Shown piece after piece: positions 57,601-64,000 of a DNA stretch of 64,000 bases (positions are counted from its first letter, which is position 1; every line of letters starts with the position of its first letter). Source of the DNA: Antedon bifida (lineage: Eukaryota > Echinodermata > Crinoidea > Comatulida > Antedonidae); assembly GCA_963402885.1 (NCBI GenBank), contig OY727100.1:20927665-20991664 (forward strand). The letters are read 5' to 3'. A program made the translations under genes and the position numbers. Below the pieces are notes generated by a model, which worked only from the letters and a program-made list of their open reading frames with translations, did not search any database and was not told the origin of the DNA.

Positions 57601-60600
57601 GTTTTATATTGTTTCTTTAGATAGATTCCTAGTTTTTTATTTAAAATATTAATTTTGGATCATTGTTTGGATAAACTCATACAGTACATGTAGACCCCCT
57701 GAATAGAGGTTGGTTTTATTGCCTTGTTCATTAAATATGGGGAAGAGTCCCCTTAACAGAGGTTTTTCCTGAACAGCAGGGGTATCCCAAAGGAAACCAG
57801 TACAGTCATATCAGTTACTACAGTATAGCACTTTACATTAATTACAAAATGCTATAAGATAGTGTTATTCCCATGCTTGCCTGATCTGACCGTCACAGTC
57901 ACAGGTCAGTACTGGATAAAGACTTCCAACCAAGATACATCCAGGACTTTAATTCTGGAAAAGGGACAGGCATGTCTTGACTACTCCACATATTAGTGTC
58001 TGCGTATTTTAAATAGAAAAATTCAGTAGTTTTTTATGCATCATGTCAAACATTCGCCATGTACTGTAGTACAGTACATTCAAGTATAGAGGTATATGGG
58101 TCATTCCATCTCAGATCACCCAATCAGTTAAACCCGTACCTTCTTCAATTTTGGTGAAATTTGGTGCATGGGTAATTTATAGTTGATTAAAGTCAAAACT
58201 TCAAAATTTTAACTTTATTGTTCTAGCTGTTTTCGAGATATCGCAATTTTAATTTTTCATTTTAAGAGGTTTTTTTGGGGTCAACTGAGATGGAATTAGT
58301 ATAATATAAAGGTCTATTCAAATTGTACTTAAAAGTAAGCTAATATTTTGGCATAACAATGGTGATACTAGTACAATAGTAGTGATAAAGTTCACCCATT
58401 GTACATGTCCAGCAAATAACCAAACTGTGGAAAGACCATCGGACATAAATGAAGTGGTAAACAAAATCAACTTGACCATCAGATTACAAGGACAAAATGC
58501 AAATGTCGCCTTCCAATGTGTTTTGGAAATCATAACTAAACCGAAAAATCAATATGATTTGATGACAGATGTGCCGTGTGTTGACAATGTGTTTTCAACT
58601 TGCTATACAGTAAATTAATTTCCGTCTTGATAAAAAATTGTTGTTTTTATGCATTAATCAGTCGTTCATTCAGCACATGCCCACATGTTTCTAAATTGAC
58701 AGTACAGTAGTTGCTTAGTGCGTCATGAAATTAAAAGTCCACCATGCTGTGTTTTAACGCCCGTATGATCAGAGAAAACCCTGGAAAGCGCCCCCTTTCA
58801 TTTGTGTGGGTGACGTTAATTTGCCCATAATTATTACATTTTGCCAGGAGTTTCCAATAATGTACGGCCAATTAAATTTTTGCATAGTTAGTATTTTTTT
58901 CCCATTGTATTATCTTCAGTAATTGTGTATATCTGTACAGTTTAATAACAATACAAAATAGATTATTAATACTGTAAGTGTAATAATAATAATATTGTTT
59001 TGCATTTTTTTAATAATACAGTAATAATCGATGATCATGAATTAATCATGTTTAATTTTTAAATTATTGAAAAAAATACTTTTTATCCTCATCTTTCATT
59101 CTCCCTTTTTCCCTCCCCCTTCTTCCTTTTCCCTTCTTCCTTCTCCCTTCTTTTCTCTCGCTTCTTTTCTCTCCCTTCTTTCCTCTCCCTTCTTTCCTCT
59201 CCCTTCTTTCCTCTCCCTTCTTTCCTCTCCCTTCTTCCTTCTCCCTTCTTTCCTCTCCCTTCTTTTCTCTCCCTTCTTTCCTCTCCCTTCTTTCCTCTCC
59301 CTTCTTTCTTCTCCCTTCTTTTCTCTCGCTTCTTTTCTCTCGCTTCTTTTCTCTCGCTTCTTTTCTCTCCCTTCTTCCCTCTTCCTTCTTCCCTCTCCCT
59401 TCGTCCTTTTTATAGTGAACTATGTAACCATTCATTCAGTACGTCATGTACATACTAATTAGTATAGTATACACTAGTTCCAAGCATCCTGGTGGTACAG
59501 TACTGTACCATACAGTAGTACAATATCCCATGTTGCGGTTTTCAAATTTTATGTCTCAATAAACTGGTTATGATTATTCAATAAATATTAACTTATGATT
59601 AGCTTTATCATGACAAGAGTTTTATCAAACTGTTTACTGTACAGTACTTAATGCCTATCTGTAATCGTGATAATAACGAGCATTGCTTCCGAGTTAGCGT
59701 GATTACATCATGTGACCATATGACGCCACAAAAACAAAACAATATAGAACAACAAATTTTGGTTCAAAATAAAAACATTTTTCAAATCAACATTTGCTGT
59801 CTGAATTCTGTTTTTTTTTTTAGGAATGTTATTTCTGTCTCTAATACTATAGTACATTATAGTACAGATGTTATATCCAGTTATTTGCTAGATAGTGCGA
59901 CTCACTTCCTGTAAACATTGAAATGCTATTAAGTGCTCGTTATTTTTTTATGATATTAGTAATATAGAGGATGTAAATTATTATTTATTCTTTATACTGG
60001 ATAGCCTCTTCAGTCAAAGACTGTTCTCCCAGAGGGCCCAGTGTATATATATATATATATATTTGGTGCGAAAAAAATGACAATGCTGTGGGTATCAGTG
60101 GCTGGATCTCAATGGAGATACAAAAATAAAAGTGAAAAGCTAAATCAAAACGATAAAGTAAAACAGCCAGAAAAGTTAGCAGAGCTTTCGGGCAACACTA
60201 GCCCTTCATCAGTGCAAGTGAAGGAATTTGGATAACGTCATATATATATATATATATATGATGAGTTTGTGACAGTGGCTGTGTGTGAATTACAGTAGTA
60301 CACCGGGGTAACCACCTACTCATCTCAAAAGATGTACTAAGTTCTTTAAACTGCACATTAGACAGATGTGTATACTGGACCTACAATTTATAGTCTTACA
60401 GCTTATCCGAGAAGACTCGTTCTACCACCAGAACCATCGAACAAGTGAGCCTCAAACCCTTGTCGATGTTATGGCTACGTATCACGGTTCCACGGTCTCA
60501 TTCATCAAACTTTTCCATTCAAATTACTAGTACAGTATTGCTCTCATTCAATTCAACATTTATTCCTTTCAAAGCAAATCAAATTTAACGCCTTAATTTG

Positions 60601-62805
60601 TCTTGTTGGTTCTTATCAAAAAGCTTATCTATTTATTGCATTATTTTTACCAAACAACTTCCCGTTTGACAACAGCAGTATCAGAAGTCTCACGTAGGCC
60701 ATGTAATGTCTGCTTCCCCATTATAACTTCAAGTGTAATCCAATGCTGTATGTATGTAAAATTGTTATATTATATATATTGACCTTATGTCTGTCTGGAG
60801 TTGTAGGTAACTCCATATGGTATAATTCATGTGAGGTAAGGTTTATCAGGTGACGAACGGTTGGTACCAGGTTATTGATTGTACAGCAGTCATATAAAAC
60901 AGTACATTAACATAAACATCTGGTAGACTACAGCACAAAGGTTAACATTGATGTCCTTAGCATCCTATGTTTCTGAGAAACGCACCTTATTGGGCCATAT
61001 GTTTACTTTATGGTAGTGATTATTACCTCCACCCAGGTACTAAGGTTCTGACCTTAGCAATGACAAATGGTAGAAAAACACAGCATTTAAGCAATTTCTT
61101 ATTATCAACATTCATCAAACATTTATAGTGGTTAAGGCGACATTTACCATACTTAAAAGAGCCTACAATATCGGCAAGGGTTTGAGGCCGACTCGCTTCT
61201 AGTTCTCAGATAAGGACTATAAACTGTAGGTCCAGTGTACAGTTATAACCAGTTTGCACTTTAAAGAAGCCAGTTCATCATTTAAGACGGGTAGGGTTTA
61301 CCCCGGTGAACTGGTTCACAAAATAGCCCCTGTATCAGGGGAATTGCCACCTATCTGATAGGACAGTGATTAATTTACTATTGTAATGTTGTGTTTGGGT
61401 GGGGTCATTGTGGGTGGAGTCGTTGTAGTACGTTACTTAAGTGGTGTATTATAAACCTACCATGTACACTGTGATTATCTATGATTTAACATAATTAGGT
61501 TGCCAGGTTATTATAATACAACGTGGTATTTGTTTTGTTTATGCTTGTCGTCATTCAGTGGTATGTCATTTATCTCAACACTCCTTTTAAATGTCATAGG
61601 TAATCTTAGAGATTTACTAATTAAAAATGTACTGTGTCTAGGGTTTCATTAAAAACTGCATACATTATAAATAATAGTAAATAATTTATTTATTGTACTA
61701 GCTGCTATAGAGTACTCTGCCTGTGTAGAAACTACTGTAGTAGAAGGCACACAAATGATTTTATTTTACTCTGTATCAATATATTATCATAATTTTTAAA
61801 GACATTCTTGAGAATTGTAGACACAAAGGTTGAACAAAATTTAGATACCTGAAGTCAATTATATTATTTTAGACTACTTTTATTTACTTTTTATTAGAAA
61901 ACCAATCCTAAAGATCCTTGGTAAATTGATATTACAAATACAAATTTTTGAAATACAAGTATTTTATAACTATTTGTACAATTATTACATGTTATGTTAT
62001 TTTTGTTTAAGTTGAAGGACATAAAAGTGAATTTGTGTTTGGTCACATTGAGGGAAAACCAGTGATGTGCATGTTGGGAAGATTCCATTTTTATGAGGGG
62101 TATTCATTACCTGAGGTACGTTATGTTTTACTGTATCAACATGGTTGAAAAGTTATAGTTTTGAATACAGTACAACCTTTTTTTTCTTTTGGAATGTCCC
62201 TATTCAGGTGTCATACCTATTCTGGAGACACCCCTATTACAGTATGTACAATAGAAAATTTGTGAAATAGCATTAGCTCCTACTGTATTTAGGGGCACTC
62301 CCATTATGTAGACACTTTGAGGAAGGATTTTGACCGTTCTACTGTATTATAATACTGTTCTGGCTCACTCGCTCCGTGGTTCTGGTGGCAGAACGAGTCT
62401 TCTCGGATAAGGACTATAAACCGTAGGTCCAGTGTACACATCTAGCTTATGTGCACTGGAAAGAGCCTACTGTAGTACACCTTTCTAGGCGAGTAGGGGT
62501 TACCCCGGTGTACTACAGTTGTACACGCACACAGCCTACCTAGTATAAAGAAAAAATAATAATAATAAAAAAATATAAACCAATATTTTCGAGTTTGATT
62601 TATATTGTATTTGTTCCTACTTGATTTAGCTTACTATACCGGTGAGAGTGATGCGCCTACTTGGTATTAAGACCTTGTTTGTCACAAACGCTGCCGGAGG
62701 TGTGAACAGAGATTATAATGTTGGTGACGTAATGATCATCAAAGACCATATCAACATGCCCGGGCTATCGGGCAACAATCCATTGTGTGGACCCAACGAT
62801 GAAAG
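54648..62805 (+). CDS. PNP: Purine nucleoside phosphorylase, exons 1-4 (3' end missing)
   Basis: PNP cleaves (deoxy)inosine and (deoxy)guanosine with phosphate in cytosolic purine salvage. Exons 54648-54691, 57404-57573, 62012-62115 and 62630-62805 join in phases 2, 1, 0 (donors GTAAGT, GTAACT, GTACGT, GTAGGT). The start ACCATGG has a strong Kozak context and gives MESGS, like vertebrate MENG, with about ten extra residues before YSYDEIESM. Family blocks are [10 protein letters not shown] (phosphate loop), [12 protein letters not shown] (His64 equivalent), GRFHFYEGY (Arg84, His86, Tyr88 equivalents), VTNAAGG and [13 protein letters not shown]...GPNDER. The phosphate-loop Ser33 of human PNP is Thr here. 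The C-terminal half, with the base-binding Glu and Asn, lies beyond the window; the last donor leads into an intron reaching the right edge. Confidence 0.93.
54898..55117 (+). mobile_element. tRNA-derived SINE, family G, in PNP intron 1
   Basis: Head GTGGCTTGGTGGTTATGATG (box A) and GGTTCAAGTCCCG (box B), body containing CCTCTGAGGGTCCCTAATG, and the end ACCCTCATTAAATAAGG before a poly(A) run of about 17. A complete-looking copy. Confidence 0.75.
56328..56886. repeat. Long polypyrimidine tract in PNP intron 1
   Basis: About 560 bp of almost pure C and T on the sense strand (CTTCCTCTCCCTTT-like). Produces spurious long ORFs on both strands; triplex-capable. Confidence 0.9.
58085..58320. repeat. 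Transposon-like segment in PNP intron 2
   Basis: Starts GGGTCATTCCATCTCAGAT and ends GGTCAACTGAGATGGAAT, an inverted pair (ATTCCATCTCAG with CTGAGATGGAAT). The interior has TTTTCGAGATATCGCAATTT. Probably a MITE of about 220 bp. Confidence 0.6.
59085..59412. repeat. 14-bp polypyrimidine minisatellite in PNP intron 2
   Basis: Tandem units of CCCTTCTTTCCTCT with variants (TTTTCTCTCG). Over 20 units, all pyrimidine on the sense strand. Confidence 0.9.
60043..60260. repeat. (TA)n-bounded dispersed repeat
   Basis: (TA)n at 60043-60061 and 60239-60259 bracket a segment with GTGGGTATCAGTGGCTGGAT and TTTCGGGCAACACTAGCCC. The left part also occurs, inverted, at 25445-25545. Confidence 0.6.
60262..60512 (-). 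mobile_element. SINE family L, copy 2
   Basis: Minus strand; body motifs TCGGATAAG and GGTTACCCCGGTGTACTA preserved, tRNA head decayed. In PNP intron 2. Confidence 0.7.
61128..61330 (+). mobile_element. SINE family L, copy 3
   Basis: Plus strand; head GTGGTTAAGGCGAC...AAGGGTTTGAGGC, body AAGGACTATAAACTGTAGG and TACCCCGGTGAACTGG. In PNP intron 2. Confidence 0.7.
62348..62545 (+). mobile_element. SINE family L, copy 4
   Basis: Plus strand; starts inside the tRNA head (GCTCACTCGCTCCGTGGTT) and has an intact body with GGTTACCCCGGTGTACTAC. In PNP intron 3, ending about 85 bp before exon 4. Confidence 0.7.
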
Positions 62806-64000
62806 GTAGGTCCTGTACACTAGTGATTTTCAGTTTCTGGGGGAAACATTTTGTTTTTTAACAAAAATAGATGAAAGTTTACAAAATAAATTAGATTTTA
62901 ATTTCTGTTCTGGAGCAGCTATCAAATAAACATTTTCATTATAAAACCAGACATTTTGGGACAAGTTCAGAATGTCCATTATTTGAGGACGTTATCTAAC
63001 ACACAGTATACTGCACGAGGCAGAACATGTACATCTCTCATCTTTGCATTATTAATACTTAACCATTGAACACAATTGAACTCTGGACCATAGGATTTAA
63101 ACAAGCTTCACTTGAGCTAACTAATACATTTATACAAAATAAGACTCATTTAAGAACTGTACCACAGTAATATAAAAAATATATAATATAATAAAAAAGT
63201 TCTATCTTATTTTTATTAATTATTCTAAACAAAAAATATCTATAAATAATGTGGATTGTTTTGATACTGATAGTGAAATGAACGGAAAAAAGGACAAAGA
63301 AAAGTTACAAAACATTACAATTTATGATGTTGCAATATGGTGAAACATACTGGTATAAAATTATAATATGTGGTAGACGTTTATTCATTTCACTTTCATT
63401 TAAAAATATATAAACCAAAACATGTATAAATTATTATCATATACTTATAAAATGGCTTAAGAGGTTAAAGAAAAAGGTTTCTCAAATTTAATCACCTTTA
63501 CAAAAATGATATCAATGATTTTATTATATTCATGGTATCTCTCTGTGTGGCTTGCCATTATTTCTAGAATGCTAATATTATTGAAATGCATCTCATACAT
63601 GCTTGTGATTTTATTGATCTTGAAACACAGTGTGAAAGACTAGCATGACCTTTTACCTTTGTCCATTCTATTTCGTAATCTATTTGCTTTTAAATCTTTT
63701 ACAAATTGCCCTAAATTCCATGTCTGGTTCCTGCTGTTGTGTAGTCATATGTCTAGGTGATTTGCAAAACTGTGCATCGCTCCTGCGGAGTGGTCACAAC
63801 GCGACACAAATACATGCTGTTTTTTTCCGTTTTTTGTTAATTTAAAACACTCATTTTCTGTAGATTCGATTGTTACTCTCATACAACAAATGTATACAGT
63901 TTCATGTTAAATGATAATAATTTTCTCAGACCAATTAAACTTGGTCTCCAATAATTGGATAAACTCTCTATTCAATAATATCGAATGATACATTTTTTAT
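62806..64000. other. PNP intron 4 (start)
   Basis: Begins with the donor GTAGGT. AT-rich; no exon, repeat family or RNA gene recognised up to the right edge. Confidence 0.65.

Noticed and set aside
58382..58618. 78-residue ORF in PNP intron 2
   Set aside because: Reasonable composition, but no family recognised, no ATG at its start and it abuts a transposon-like segment; could be a decayed transposon ORF.
59064..59462. Long ORFs on both strands (Ser/Pro/Phe-rich and Lys/Arg/Glu-rich)
   Set aside because: They are translations of a polypyrimidine minisatellite in a PNP intron.

Overview
The window is 64 kb of AT-rich animal nuclear DNA. Intron-containing vertebrate-like housekeeping genes (USB1 and purine nucleoside phosphorylase) flank an accessory region of orphan rhodopsin-type GPCRs, YWTD beta-propeller genes and transposable elements. 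The gene content, a lineage-style GPCR expansion and the very frequent palindrome TAGGCCTA point to a deuterostome invertebrate, most likely an echinoderm; that is inference, and I cannot name the species.

Layout: (1) 1-7523, minus strand: the first four coding exons of USB1 (U6 snRNA 3'-end phosphodiesterase); the rest of the gene runs off the left edge. (2) 9.2-24.5 kb, plus strand: four single-coding-exon rhodopsin-class GPCRs. Three are close paralogues with no Cys at 3.25 and no Pro in TM5; one of these carries an extra His inside the DRY-equivalent motif. The fourth is divergent. A MITE family whose copies carry CArg-box-like CC(A/T)6GG sites lies between them. (3) 29.1-54.2 kb: remains of a tandem segmental array with unit order [flank C - minus-strand GPCR pseudogene - flank A - YWTD gene - tail]. 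Only one YWTD gene is intact (31629-34870, six exons, 321 aa). It encodes a signal peptide followed by one YWTD propeller and nothing else. The other two copies are pseudogenes. One was split by a young BEL/Pao LTR retrotransposon (39772-44938; LTRs look identical, 5-bp target duplication), which lacks the gag N-terminus and has an inverted LTR segment where the primer-binding site should be. A further GPCR relic (46.6-47.0 kb) carries a Harbinger-like MITE. (4) 54648 to the right edge, plus strand: PNP exons 1-4 with long introns full of tRNA-derived SINEs and polypyrimidine tracts.

No operons or shared pathways are expected. The orphan GPCRs and the secreted YWTD protein were amplified next to each other, so a ligand/receptor or co-regulated relationship is conceivable, but that is speculation. 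The most useful second looks are the stand-alone secreted YWTD propeller, the BEL element with an inverted LTR arm, the Asp-His-Arg receptor, and the GPCR pseudogene with a triplicated TM2 segment.
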